Shown one piece after another: positions 6,768 through 13,882 of a stretch of DNA of 27,140 bases; the first letter of the stretch is position 1, and the number at the start of each line of letters is the position of its first letter. The notes beneath the pieces are model-generated. The model was not told the DNA's origin. It made no database searches and saw only the letters and a program-made list of their open reading frames with translations. The stretch comes from a virus: the IMG/VR virus record IMGVR_UViG_3300023243_000229, positions 1 to 27,140 of that record; one strand, written 5' to 3'. The position numbers and the translations under genes are program-made.

Positions 6768-7107
6768 TTCCATCTCTTATTTCGGTATACCAGCCCATCT
6801 TGTATTCGTCAACAACATCTACACTGTTGATACGATCATAACGGAAACTGCGCCAGCCTTCTGCATTAACGTCCCATACATTTACAACAGCATCTGACAT
6901 TTCACGAACCTTCTTTTGACTTAACGGGTCAACTTTAGCTGCTCGAGGCTTCATGTCTTCTCGTAGTGTACATGTCATTACACGCTTGTCACCACTGATC
7001 TTATTAAAGTCAACTACTATTACATTTTGTTCAAGTAGTCCTTTTAGATCCGCTTTGGTTGGAATACCTTTAATAGCTGCAACTGTATTACTTACTGCGT
7101 TGTTCAT
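6751..7107 (-). CDS. SH3-like beta-barrel small phage protein, 118 aa
   Basis: Contains KRVMTCTLREDM (near residues 42-53) and VNVWDVNAEGWRSFRYDRI (near 76-94), the signature of a common phage family annotated as SH3 beta-barrel fold protein (DUF2693-like); function unknown. I place the start at 7107 because AAAAGGAG lies just upstream. An in-frame ATG at 7161 would overlap the ClpP stop but encodes the ribosome site as KEQ. It follows clpP in the same unit. Confidence 0.8.
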   Translation of the reverse strand: MNNAVSNTVAAIKGIPTKADLKGLLEQNVIVVDFNKISGDKRVMTCTLREDMKPRAAKVDPLSQKKVREMSDAVVNVWDVNAEGWRSFRYDRINSVDVVDEYKMGWYTEIRDGNDKAT

Positions 7108-7160
7108 CGTTTGCTCCTTTTGTTTCACTTCTAACCAACATATATCCAGCCACTGGCTCA

Positions 7161-7778
7161 TTAGCGTTTCTCAACAACTTCGTCTGCAAGTCCATGCTCG
7201 ACTGCTTCTTGTGCTGTAAGGAATGTATCAAACTTCATAGTTTCAAACAGTTCATCATATGTCTTACCAGCTGTGTTATGGCGTACATAAAGCTCTGTAA
7301 GGCGCTTGTTAACCTTCTTAGACTCTTCAAATGCTCGTGCAGCATCTTCAAACTGTAGCTCTTGTACGTGTACGCTACCGCTTGTGCCGCGTGTGCCTGA
7401 GCTTACTCTGTGAATCATTGTACGTGCTTCTGGCAGTACAACACGCTTGCCTGCTGTGCCTGCTTGTGCAAGGAACGATCCCATGCTACATGCTTGACCC
7501 ATTACAATTGTGCGCACATCGCATTTGATGTACTGCATGGTGTCGTAGATAGCCAGTCCTGCTGTTACAGCGCCGCCTGGTGAGTTGATGTACAAGTTAA
7601 TGTCCTTGCCAGGCTCTTCGCTTTCTAAGAACAACATCTGTGCTACAATCAAGTTAGCCATGTTATCTTCTACAGGACCGTTAAGCATAATAATGCGGTC
7701 TTTCATTAAGCGGCTGTAAATGTCATACGAGCGTTCGCCATTTGATGTTTGCTCGACTACCATAGGTACTAGTGGCAT
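7161..7778 (-). CDS. clpP: ClpP-like ATP-dependent protease proteolytic subunit
   Basis: Serine peptidase forming the barrel that degrades substrates delivered by Clp ATPases. Start at 7778 has AAAGGAAG upstream; the longer frame only shadows the neighbour. In the 205 residues the triad is visible: Ser98 in GQACSMGS, His123 in MIHR and Asp184 in KFDTFL. Spacing from Ser to His (25) equals E. coli ClpP, while His to Asp is 61 instead of 49, implying about 12 extra residues in the handle region. [19 protein letters not shown] is typical. No ClpA/ClpX ATPase is in the window, so a host or distant partner is needed. ClpS is encoded at 20841-21140. Confidence 0.93.
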   Translation of the reverse strand: MPLVPMVVEQTSNGERSYDIYSRLMKDRIIMLNGPVEDNMANLIVAQMLFLESEEPGKDINLYINSPGGAVTAGLAIYDTMQYIKCDVRTIVMGQACSMGSFLAQAGTAGKRVVLPEARTMIHRVSSGTRGTSGSVHVQELQFEDAARAFEESKKVNKRLTELYVRHNTAGKTYDELFETMKFDTFLTAQEAVEHGLADEVVEKR

Positions 7779-7779
7779 A

Positions 7780-8007
7780 TTAATATCTTCCTTTGTTAGT
7801 GTTAAATTGTTTTGGGCCGTCGGTAGTAAATTCCATACCAAGCGCATTACCGACATATGTTTGGCCATTCCAACGCATGTGGATTTTGTTGCTTGCAACG
7901 AAAGCATCAAGTGATTCGTTTACTCTTACGTTGTCGACTTCGCACTCAACTTCCTGCTCGTTGCGAGTGTTTTTAAGCATTGCTGTCTTACCGAAATAAC
8001 TGTCCAT
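7780..8007 (-). CDS. Hypothetical phage protein, 75 aa
   Basis: Small beta-rich protein ([20 protein letters not shown]; later [11 protein letters not shown]) with no known domain; similar short proteins occur in other marine phages as far as I recall. The ATG follows GAGGTAGAT. Its stop is one base from the clpP ATG and its last codons form the clpP ribosome site, so the two are coupled. It is first in the unit under the promoter at 8042-8070. Confidence 0.75.
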   Translation of the reverse strand: MDSYFGKTAMLKNTRNEQEVECEVDNVRVNESLDAFVASNKIHMRWNGQTYVGNALGMEFTTDGPKQFNTNKGRY

Positions 8008-8041
8008 ATCTACCTCAAGTTTGCTACTAATAATTAATACT

Positions 8042-8070
8042 AGTATAACAAACTATGTGGTAGATGTCAA
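8042..8070 (-). promoter_or_regulatory. Sigma70-type promoter of the clpP/macro unit
   Basis: TTGACA (8070-8065), a 17-base spacer and TATACT (8047-8042), preceded by extended -10 TGT. It lies ten bases beyond the stop of the preceding gene. Confidence 0.88.
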
Positions 8071-8079
8071 GCAAATTCT

Positions 8080-8343
8080 TTATAGATTCCTTATTACTTC
8101 ATCAGCCCCTTTGAGGCGAAGATTAAGAACAAAGTTTTCAACAAGTAACTTAGTAGTTGTTGCTAAACTAATGTGAAGACGCTGGTCCTCATCCATTGCT
8201 GCCATTTGTTCAAGTAAGTTAGAAGCCATCATTTGATATGCTTGTTCCTCGGTGACTTTAAGTTGACCCCAATCAATTGGGTCAGCTGTATCACATTCCC
8301 TTGCTAAGTCTACTAGCCAATCAACTTGTTCTTGTGTTATCAC
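8080..8343 (-). CDS. Hypothetical phage protein, 87 aa, GTG start
   Basis: Helical acidic protein (TEEQAYQMMASNLLEQMAAM; later KLLVENFVLNLRL) without a recognised domain. It starts with GTG in a TAGTG overlap with the previous stop, so translation is coupled. It ends the TilS unit just before the clpP promoter. Confidence 0.7.
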   Translation of the reverse strand: MITQEQVDWLVDLARECDTADPIDWGQLKVTEEQAYQMMASNLLEQMAAMDEDQRLHISLATTTKLLVENFVLNLRLKGADEVIRNL

Positions 8344-8561
8344 TAGTGCATGACCCTATGATCACTTTGATCTGAGTCTCCGTTAGGGTCAATTCCAAAC
8401 TTCTGAATACACATATCTACAATGCCTTCAGGAATGTCTTGATGGTCCATACCTTTAGGAACCCAGATTCCTTTGAGCATTCCGTCACTGCCTACAATTA
8501 ATCCGTAGTCTGTTGTGTCTAATGATTGTTTAAATTCTAGTGTTATCTGCTTGTGGCTCAT
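8343..8561 (-). CDS. Conserved small phage protein, 72 aa
   Basis: Begins with a beta strand (ITLEFKQSLDTTDYGLIVG), then GMLKGIWVPKG and a short helix. I recall similar small proteins in marine phages, none with known function. Ribosome site GGAGAATACC lies just upstream of the ATG. The stop overlaps the GTG of the following gene. Confidence 0.7.
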   Translation of the reverse strand: MSHKQITLEFKQSLDTTDYGLIVGSDGMLKGIWVPKGMDHQDIPEGIVDMCIQKFGIDPNGDSDQSDHRVMH

Positions 8562-8587
8562 GGTATTCTCCTAGTTGTAATATTGCT

Positions 8588-9013
8588 TTACTCGGAGGAT
8601 TCGTATCGTACAAACTCTCCGTCTTGGATCTTAAATACGTCTACTTCACCGCTACTACGAATGTATGCGCGGCCACCGTCAATCATCTTGTCTTCGATTA
8701 CTTTGTAATCGTGTCGATGTTGACTGTAATAGTATTTACCTTTTGACTCAATCATTCCAAAGTCAAACGACTCTACTATGTCAGCATTACAAATCATTAC
8801 TCGTGCATCGCCAGCATAAGGATTACTGTATATTCCAAAGTAGTAATTACCAAACTCAGGATGAGGAGTTTCACGATAAAAGATGTCAGCGGCAAAGTCT
8901 CCGCCTTCCTGAGTTGCTGTTGTGCATATGTACTTTACAAGTACACCGTCTTTTTCTGTGTATAACTGTTCTGCTTTTTTTGTGTTAAACAGTGGCGAAT
9001 GTTGTATATTCAT
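8588..9013 (-). CDS. Hypothetical phage protein, 141 aa
   Basis: Predicted beta-rich soluble protein with many aromatic residues (FGNYYFGIYSNPYAGDARVM and SKGKYYYSQHRHDYKVI). No recognised family. It overlaps the end of the TilS-like gene by 29 bases in another frame; the start at 9013 is supported by AAAAGG nine bases upstream. Its role is unknown. Confidence 0.75.
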   Translation of the reverse strand: MNIQHSPLFNTKKAEQLYTEKDGVLVKYICTTATQEGGDFAADIFYRETPHPEFGNYYFGIYSNPYAGDARVMICNADIVESFDFGMIESKGKYYYSQHRHDYKVIEDKMIDGGRAYIRSSGEVDVFKIQDGEFVRYESSE

Positions 9014-9611
9014 CTTGTTTTACCTTTTTAGCGATAGTCTTATGGATACCAGGATTAACTTTTAATACGCTTGACATCATATCATGTCTAATGTAATTAC
9101 GAGTATAACATGTATCTGCGTTGCTGTCATCCTCAATATGTGGAACATTGTTTAGTCTTGCCCAAAGTTCTAAGTCGCGTTTGCGATTTAAACGAAACGG
9201 ACGAAAGATCCTATCATTACGACTGTAGGGGATAATCTTTCCTGTACCATGCATACTGCTCCACACCCAGGTTTCTACACAATCATCTAAATGATGTCCT
9301 GTAATGACGTCTCGTTCAGTACATCGTTCTAACCAATCGTAACGAACATTACGCCAGTATTCTTCTTGACTTTCACTAGCGTCTTTTACTCTAGTGTTAG
9401 TTGGAATATTAGTTAGCCAAGGAATGTCTTTTTCCTTACAATACTTTTCAACAAACTGCATTGCCTTGTGTCCGTGTTCAGTACCGTGATTAAAGTGTAG
9501 TACAAATACATCGTGCTTACGACTTAAGAAGTCAACTACTGCCATACTGTCAACACCTCCACTACAGGCAACATAAACTTTACGAGGCAATTTACCTTGT
9601 AGTTTAATCAT
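8985..9611 (-). CDS. tilS: TilS-like tRNA(Ile)-lysidine synthase, catalytic domain only
   Basis: PP-loop ATPase related to TilS, which converts C34 of tRNA-Ile2 to lysidine so that AUA is read as isoleucine. The 208 residues contain SGGVDS (17-22), GHHLDDCVET (about 107-116), then DDSNADTCYTRNYIRH near 160-175, the TilS-specific N-terminal pattern. Typical bacterial TilS proteins are far longer and have C-terminal tRNA-binding domains that are missing here. It may be a minimal TilS or a related tRNA thiolase/PP-loop enzyme; HLDD and TRNxIR favour TilS. The gene starts with an ATGA overlap with a membrane miniprotein. Confidence 0.85.
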   Translation of the reverse strand: MIKLQGKLPRKVYVACSGGVDSMAVVDFLSRKHDVFVLHFNHGTEHGHKAMQFVEKYCKEKDIPWLTNIPTNTRVKDASESQEEYWRNVRYDWLERCTERDVITGHHLDDCVETWVWSSMHGTGKIIPYSRNDRIFRPFRLNRKRDLELWARLNNVPHIEDDSNADTCYTRNYIRHDMMSSVLKVNPGIHKTIAKKVKQDEYTTFATV

Positions 9612-9706
9612 ACAAAAACATACCTAAGTGTAAAGCCAACAATACAAAAAATTATACACACAATGCCGAAGATTGCCTTTGCTTCATCGTGTTCCTCTTC
9701 AGTCAT
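9608..9706 (-). CDS. Single-pass membrane miniprotein, 32 aa
   Basis: Tiny frame: an acidic start MTEEEHDEAKA followed by a hydrophobic helix IFGIVCIIFCIVGFTL and a short basic end. It overlaps the upstream stop by eight bases and the tilS start by ATGA, so it is coupled on both sides. The predicted topology is N-terminus soluble, C-terminus anchored. Function unknown. Confidence 0.7.
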   Translation of the reverse strand: MTEEEHDEAKAIFGIVCIIFCIVGFTLRYVFV

Positions 9707-9899
9707 CGTTGGCGTTCCACTTGAGAATTTCAACTTCTCCATCGTCTAGTTTTTTATGACGCAAGAATCCTTTGTCAATTAATGCATCAATTGTTGCTTC
9801 AGTTGCATTTTTAAAGTTTTGTCCTAGAAACAAATAATACGTAGCAAACGATCCTGCTAGATACGCTCCGAGTAACCACATTGTATTTTCAGTAAACAT
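9699..9899 (-). CDS. Small membrane protein, 66 aa
   Basis: One transmembrane helix near residues 8-25 (WLLGAYLAGSFATYYLFL) followed by a soluble part with KNATEATIDALIDKGFLRHK and an acidic tail. Start supported by AGGTATAATA. It lies between the 251-residue unknown and a 32-residue membrane miniprotein, so two adjacent genes encode tiny membrane proteins. Function unknown. Confidence 0.75.
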   Translation of the reverse strand: MFTENTMWLLGAYLAGSFATYYLFLGQNFKNATEATIDALIDKGFLRHKKLDDGEVEILKWNANDD

Positions 9900-9903
9900 A
9901 TTA

Positions 9904-10659
9904 TTATACCTTGTATAGTTTTACATAATTAAGACGTGTTTCGTTTGCACTAAACAACTTATTTTGTGCTTGTGCTTTTACTTTACCTTTGATACGTTTC
10001 ATAGCACCTACGTCATGCTCGTACTTATTCATAAAGCTAATTAAGTTTCCATCTATTACTGCGGTATAGTTATAGCTTTCCCATTGTGTGCTAAAACGCT
10101 TGTCTAGTATCTTAGCAACACCTTCGACTATATCTGCTACGTTACCCAAGTGCTTACTGTCACGATACTCTACACGGATCTCTTTCTTTAATCCGCTTTC
10201 GTGCTTGTCGCGTCTTACAAATTCTGGAATATATGCAACACGACCTAAGTTGCTAAACTTCACTGTGTCCTGTGACACTGTAGAAATCATGTCTTTCTTA
10301 AAGTCGTCTAAGTCACCAAGCCCAAGCATTATGTAACGCTTCATCCACTGCTGGATTTCTGCAACTTGTGCATAGTCTTCTTCAGTAGGCACAGGGCGTA
10401 TAAAGTCCATAGGTAACATGCCCGGACGTTGTTCAAAAGCAAACTTAACAAGTTCTTTGTTAGCAAACTGTGTTAAGTTTTCTTCACAACTAAAGCGACG
10501 AGTGTCTTTTAGGTAGGCGCCATTAATACGAAGTGCAGCACATGCAACAGCAAGTGCGTCTTGTATACTAACAGCAGGGTGCTTCCTTGCCCCAGTAGGC
10601 GCAAGCTCATGTCGCAATTCAACTTCAAGTTCATCGCGTTTAAATGCTTGTTTGCTCAT
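9904..10659 (-). CDS. Conserved hypothetical phage protein, 251 aa
   Basis: Soluble protein of unrecognised family. Seen features: an early alanine-rich helix (SIQDALAVACAALRINGAYL), a central segment with TVKFSNLGRVAYIPEFVRR and a basic, helical C-terminus (GKVKAQAQNK). It is the first gene under the promoter at 10697-10724, ahead of two membrane miniproteins and tilS. The ATG has AGAGGCGCACC upstream. Nothing reveals a catalytic site. Confidence 0.8.
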   Translation of the reverse strand: MSKQAFKRDELEVELRHELAPTGARKHPAVSIQDALAVACAALRINGAYLKDTRRFSCEENLTQFANKELVKFAFEQRPGMLPMDFIRPVPTEEDYAQVAEIQQWMKRYIMLGLGDLDDFKKDMISTVSQDTVKFSNLGRVAYIPEFVRRDKHESGLKKEIRVEYRDSKHLGNVADIVEGVAKILDKRFSTQWESYNYTAVIDGNLISFMNKYEHDVGAMKRIKGKVKAQAQNKLFSANETRLNYVKLYKV

Positions 10660-10676
10660 GGTGCGCCTCTGTGTTG

Positions 10677-10702
10677 TTTGCCTAATTGTTATATACAGTA
10701 TA
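10677..10702 (-). repeat. 26-base promoter/leader repeat, copy 2
   Basis: Matches 3774-3799 except for one base. It includes the -10 box and the first part of the leader of the 251-residue gene. The leader then diverges before each gene's own ribosome site. Confidence 0.8.
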
Positions 10703-10724
10703 GCATCTATACACTAGATGTCAA
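10697..10724 (-). promoter_or_regulatory. Sigma70-type promoter of the tilS unit
   Basis: TTGACA (10724-10719), a 16-base spacer and TATACT (10702-10697) with extended -10 TGC. It is the only promoter of the set with a 16-base spacer. The -35 box overlaps the 3' end of the HNH gene. Confidence 0.85.
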
Positions 10725-11175
10725 GACCTTTTTTACCTAAAAAGTCACCTTCGATGTAAGTCTTTGCCATGTGACACAATACACATAATGTATTGATATT
10801 GTCTTTGGTGTCTTTACCGCCTTGACTCTTTAAGTGAATATGATCTCCGTGCATTACACCACGCATGGCTCTATTTCTAATAAAAGCATCTTCAACATGT
10901 CCAAAGCGTACTTCGTCAGTGCGTGGATCATATCCACAATTGGTACATTCCCATCCTCGGTAGAACGTATGTGGACGTTCAGGTTTGCCCATTCCGCCAT
11001 AAGGACTACATTCTAGTTGATGATCTCTGCACAGTATGTTGCTGCCTGGACCATCGTAAATGCTAAGTGGGTTACTGCAATCTTCTAGCATACAAGTTGG
11101 AGCAGCGCGATGCTGCTCCTTTAGTATCGCATTGCTCTTTAGATTATCGTTGCGCGGATCTCGTAAAGTTTTCAT
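10714..11175 (-). CDS. HNH endonuclease
   Basis: DNA nuclease of the HNH/His-Me finger type. The catalytic region near residues 110-142 reads HGDHIHLKSQGGKDTKDNIN then TLCVLCHMAKT: H-D-H at its start, the asparagine and the last histidine, with CxxC knuckles (CTNCGYDP near 75 and CVLC) for structural zinc. The start at 11175 makes an ATGA overlap with the ParB-like gene. A stand-alone HNH gene like this may be a homing endonuclease or a host/competitor DNA nuclease; no intron or split gene is seen beside it. Confidence 0.85.
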   Translation of the reverse strand: MKTLRDPRNDNLKSNAILKEQHRAAPTCMLEDCSNPLSIYDGPGSNILCRDHQLECSPYGGMGKPERPHTFYRGWECTNCGYDPRTDEVRFGHVEDAFIRNRAMRGVMHGDHIHLKSQGGKDTKDNINTLCVLCHMAKTYIEGDFLGKKGLDI

Positions 11176-12332
11176 TTCCACAAGTCCTGCTTGATAACTG
11201 TATAACCATTGTTAGGTGTATACGTAGGAGTTTTCAACTTAGTACTTAATTTCATTTGTGCAATTAAGAACGGAATACCTGTGCGCATCTCTGTGCTGAA
11301 TCCTTTAAGCCCAAACTCTGCATAGCTGTCTGGGTTAGCATTAGCGTACCATCGAGTGTAGCTCATCTTAACCTTGTCCCAGAACACACCGGTTTCGCCA
11401 AAGTTAGCTTCGAAGTAATCTTTGGTAAATGACACCATCTCCAACAAATACTTCTTGTCTACTTTAATGTCTTGCTCATAGCACAAGTTAAAGTATTCGT
11501 ACAACTGCCTTGCTTCTTTAGCACGTACAGGACGTTCCTCGTTCAAGTATGCCCAGTAGTCTGCAAACATACGTGTTACTTCTGGGTGCTTACGAGTTTT
11601 TAGACCTTTACTCATTAGCGTGTCAGCTAACAAAGTAAATGCACCTGGTGCATCTTCATCACCAAACTTTGAATTAGTAGCAAATAATCCTGCTGCTTTA
11701 AAGTAATCATTTTTTAGTGCAGTGTCTAACCATTCTTGGTCAGTTGCACCATCTACTTTTACGCCGAATACCATCTGCTTGTAAGTATCAATAAAGTCCA
11801 AGCTTTCTTTAGCATCGCCATTAAGCAAAATAAAGTTTCTGCGAATTTCTAGTTTCTGGTGCGAACTATAAACAACAACAGGAACCATTGCTGTTGCAGT
11901 ACGTTCGCCAAACACTTTAGTAAGGATAATAAACAGTGCAATGCTAGTGTGCTGGCCATCCCATGCAATGTACTTTCCTGGGCGGTTCGGGTCTTCATAT
12001 ACTTGAATTGACATTACCATGCTTTCACTAAAGTATGATAGGATTTTTAGTATATGACGCATGTTAAGCTCACGTTGCATAGTTTCATCAATTAAGATGC
12101 AATCCATGATAACTTGTATTGCTTTACATAGTCCAATTTGTTTAAATTCTGTCCAGCCACGTGCTGCTGGAGGACTACAGTTGCGACGACGAAACTCGTC
12201 TACTACTGCTTCTAGCTGTGCTTTGAATTGAGGGGATTTTGCAATTGCTTTTTCTAAGCGTTCTTGCAGTGTTACGAAGTTGCTCTCTGATACATCATAG
12301 AGATCGTTGATCTTTTGTGCGTGGTTGTTCAT
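11172..12332 (-). CDS. ParB/DGQHR-like domain protein, 386 aa
   Basis: Central motif YIAWDGQHTSIALFIIL (about residues 116-132) followed by VPVVVYSS and EIRRNFILLNGDAKESLDF, the layout of the ParB-N/DGQHR superfamily. It could bind nucleotides or DNA or act as a nuclease. The N-terminal 100 residues and the C-terminal 200 residues are helical and not recognised. The start is supported by AAAGGAAAC. It forms a two-gene unit with the HNH endonuclease, suggesting a DNA-related role. Confidence 0.75.
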   Translation of the reverse strand: MNNHAQKINDLYDVSESNFVTLQERLEKAIAKSPQFKAQLEAVVDEFRRRNCSPPAARGWTEFKQIGLCKAIQVIMDCILIDETMQRELNMRHILKILSYFSESMVMSIQVYEDPNRPGKYIAWDGQHTSIALFIILTKVFGERTATAMVPVVVYSSHQKLEIRRNFILLNGDAKESLDFIDTYKQMVFGVKVDGATDQEWLDTALKNDYFKAAGLFATNSKFGDEDAPGAFTLLADTLMSKGLKTRKHPEVTRMFADYWAYLNEERPVRAKEARQLYEYFNLCYEQDIKVDKKYLLEMVSFTKDYFEANFGETGVFWDKVKMSYTRWYANANPDSYAEFGLKGFSTEMRTGIPFLIAQMKLSTKLKTPTYTPNNGYTVIKQDLWK

Positions 12333-12402
12333 CTTAGTTTCCTTTGCGCGGACATACTCGTCCTGGGTTTTTTAAGTTGTAAACTTTATTGCTTACTATA
12401 CT

Positions 12403-12431
12403 AATATAGCATTGTTTTAGGCAGTTGTCAA
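12403..12431 (-). promoter_or_regulatory. Sigma70-type promoter of the ParB-like/HNH unit
   Basis: TTGACA (12431-12426), a 17-base spacer and TATATT (12408-12403) with extended -10 TGC. The -35 box overlaps the last codons of the SWIM gene. The leader is about 65 bases, longer than most here. Confidence 0.85.
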
Positions 12432-12674
12432 GAACTTTTCTTCAAAATCATCTGAAAAAATGTCTCTCCATTTCTGTGCTACTCCTTCTGTGTGCTTGCA
12501 TTTGCCACGGAATGTAAATCCAGGACAATCACAAGTAAAGCCTTTGTCAGTAATAGCAACAGTATAAGTATTGCCCTTACTACCTTCGATCGGATATTCA
12601 AGTCCTACTGCCCAATGTGTTTTGAAGTCAAAGAGATCAGTAGGCTTAAAGTGTTTGGTTGCAAATTTACTCAT
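12417..12674 (-). CDS. SWIM zinc-finger protein, 85 aa
   Basis: Contains CDCPGFTFRGKCKH, the CxCx(n)CxH zinc pattern of SWIM domains (Cys48, Cys50, Cys59, His61), preceded by the usual beta hairpin NTYTVAITDKGFT. SWIM fingers bind DNA or proteins. The start at 12674 overlaps the end of the SprT-like gene by eight bases; a longer in-frame reading only shadows that gene. Together with SprT it may form a DNA-repair or protein-processing pair, which is inference. Confidence 0.85.
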   Translation of the reverse strand: MSKFATKHFKPTDLFDFKTHWAVGLEYPIEGSKGNTYTVAITDKGFTCDCPGFTFRGKCKHTEGVAQKWRDIFSDDFEEKFLTTA

Positions 12675-13140
12675 TGATCTGTGTCCATGTTTTTTTACCA
12701 TAGTCGTTCTTTTCGCACCATGTAATAAACAATGCATGTTCACGACCCATTGCATCCCATTCCCAAGGGCTTTCCCAATAGCTAGGATGCTTTGACATCC
12801 ATTTGCCTTGCCAGCGTGTCTTGTCAGTAAGTTGACTTTCGTATAACTCGCCGCGAGCATATTGCTTTACATGCACCATTTCGTGACATAAAGCAACAAG
12901 CAACGTTCGGAGTTTTGATTTGGAGCATACTTCAACTTCAAAGTAGCGAGGACGATCTGAGCGTTCGCCATCATCTACCAACGGTAAACAATAGCCAAGG
13001 GCTTTGCCTTTTAAGTCTGCTATCTTTACATTTACATGTATACCTAGCATACGAGGCAAAAGCTTCTTTTGACAAAACTTAACTGCACTTCTGACGTACT
13101 TTTTCTGCGACTTAGAGCCGCCTTGAATAGTAACTCTCAT
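12667..13140 (-). CDS. SprT-like zinc metallopeptidase
   Basis: The 157 residues contain the zinc-protease helix HEMVH (His86, Glu87, His90), preceded by LRTLLVALC and followed by WQGKWMSKHPSYWESPWEWD, like other phage SprT-type proteins. The eukaryotic relative SPRTN cleaves DNA-protein crosslinks; the phage role is unproven. Ribosome site AAGGGCAAG. It heads a two-gene unit with the SWIM protein under the promoter at 13176-13204. Confidence 0.85.
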   Translation of the reverse strand: MRVTIQGGSKSQKKYVRSAVKFCQKKLLPRMLGIHVNVKIADLKGKALGYCLPLVDDGERSDRPRYFEVEVCSKSKLRTLLVALCHEMVHVKQYARGELYESQLTDKTRWQGKWMSKHPSYWESPWEWDAMGREHALFITWCEKNDYGKKTWTQINE

Positions 13141-13175
13141 TGCACTTGCCCTTGTGTTGTTTAACTTATACTACT

Positions 13176-13204
13176 ATTATACACTCAGAACAGCTATTAG
13201 TCAA
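13176..13204 (-). promoter_or_regulatory. Sigma70-type promoter of the SprT-like unit
   Basis: TTGACT (13204-13199), a 17-base spacer and TATAAT (13181-13176). The TG of an extended -10 directly abuts the hexamer instead of being one base away. The -35 box lies in the loop of the hairpin at 13191-13210. Confidence 0.82.
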
Positions 13205-13210
13205 TAGCTG
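13191..13210 (-). terminator. Perfect hairpin at stop codon overlapping a -35 box
   Basis: Arms CAGCTATT and AATAGCTG (eight bases) around a four-base loop that contains part of the stop codon of the preceding gene and part of TTGACT. There is no long T-run, so it may be an attenuator, mRNA 3'-end stabiliser or operator and not a true terminator. Confidence 0.5.
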
Positions 13211-13598
13211 ATTTGCCTATATCTGACTCATATGTAGGTGGCTCATAGCCTTTGAGTGTATTTTTTACGTCATCTGGGGTTTCTGATAAACGTTGAGCTC
13301 GCAACTGGTAAGTTAAGTTCACTAGCTTAATGACACTGCCTGGTCCATCCCAAACTTCGTTCATCACTTCGTTAATATCTTCCAACGGAATTGCTTTAAT
13401 ATGGCCTCTGCGAGTTTCGCCAAGCTGTTTACGGAAGTATTCCAATAAGAACTCTACATGCGGTTCAGGTATTCTAGAGTGGTCACTAAATGCAAATGTG
13501 CCAGCAAACCCATTAATGCTAAACGGATCGTCTGTAGGCATATTTGCCCAATAAGTACTAACTGCTCGTGGAGTTATTGCTCTTTCTTCGGTATACAT
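13197..13598 (-). CDS. Hypothetical phage protein, 133 aa
   Basis: Unrecognised soluble protein; it contains INGFAGTFAFSDHSRIPEPH, a helix HVEFLLEYFRKQL and GPGSVIKLVNLTYQLRAQRL. It stands alone under its own strong promoter (13634-13662) and ends in a hairpin, so it is a single-gene unit. The ATG follows GAGAATACACACT, a moderate site. No motif suggests a reaction. Confidence 0.75.
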   Translation of the reverse strand: MYTEERAITPRAVSTYWANMPTDDPFSINGFAGTFAFSDHSRIPEPHVEFLLEYFRKQLGETRRGHIKAIPLEDINEVMNEVWDGPGSVIKLVNLTYQLRAQRLSETPDDVKNTLKGYEPPTYESDIGKSAID

Positions 13599-13633
13599 AG
13601 TGTGTATTCTCTTAATTGTATGATTGAGTAACT

Positions 13634-13662
13634 ATTATAACACAGGTTTAGGAGCTTGTCAA
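13634..13662 (-). promoter_or_regulatory. Sigma70-type promoter of the 133-aa gene
   Basis: TTGACA (13662-13657), a 17-base spacer and TATAAT (13639-13634) with extended -10 TGT. This is a full consensus match at all three elements. It lies directly after the IF-1 stop codon. Confidence 0.9.
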
Positions 13663-13663
13663 C

Positions 13664-13882
13664 CTATAAACGGTAAGTAACTCTGCCTTTTGTCATGTCA
13701 TATGGTGTCATTTCGATACGTACTTGATCGCCTAATACCAAGCGTATTCTGTTCTTTCTTAGTCTTCCGCTAGTATAGCACACTACAATGTGTCCATTTT
13801 CTAGTTCTACTTTGAATGATTGTCCTGGAAGAACATCTATAATTTGTCCTTCAAACTCTATTACATCATCACTCTTTGACAT
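13664..13882 (-). CDS. infA: Translation initiation factor IF-1
   Basis: IF-1 occupies the A site of the 30S subunit during initiation together with IF-2 and IF-3. The 72 residues equal the length of E. coli IF-1 and align along the whole length: [30 protein letters not shown] and TKGRVTYR match VELENGH, SGKMRKNYIR, TGDKVTVELTPYD and SKGRIVFR. It is thus an intact OB fold. The ATG follows AAGGAG with four bases between and overlaps the AbrB-like gene by 14. It is the last gene of the phosphoesterase unit. A second initiation-related gene, bS21, is at 22338-22571. Confidence 0.95.
   Translation of the reverse strand: MSKSDDVIEFEGQIIDVLPGQSFKVELENGHIVVCYTSGRLRKNRIRLVLGDQVRIEMTPYDMTKGRVTYRL

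Noticed and set aside
10714-11175. HNH gene as part of an intron or split gene
   Set aside because: Both neighbours are complete and overlap it as normal operon members, so no interrupted gene is evident.
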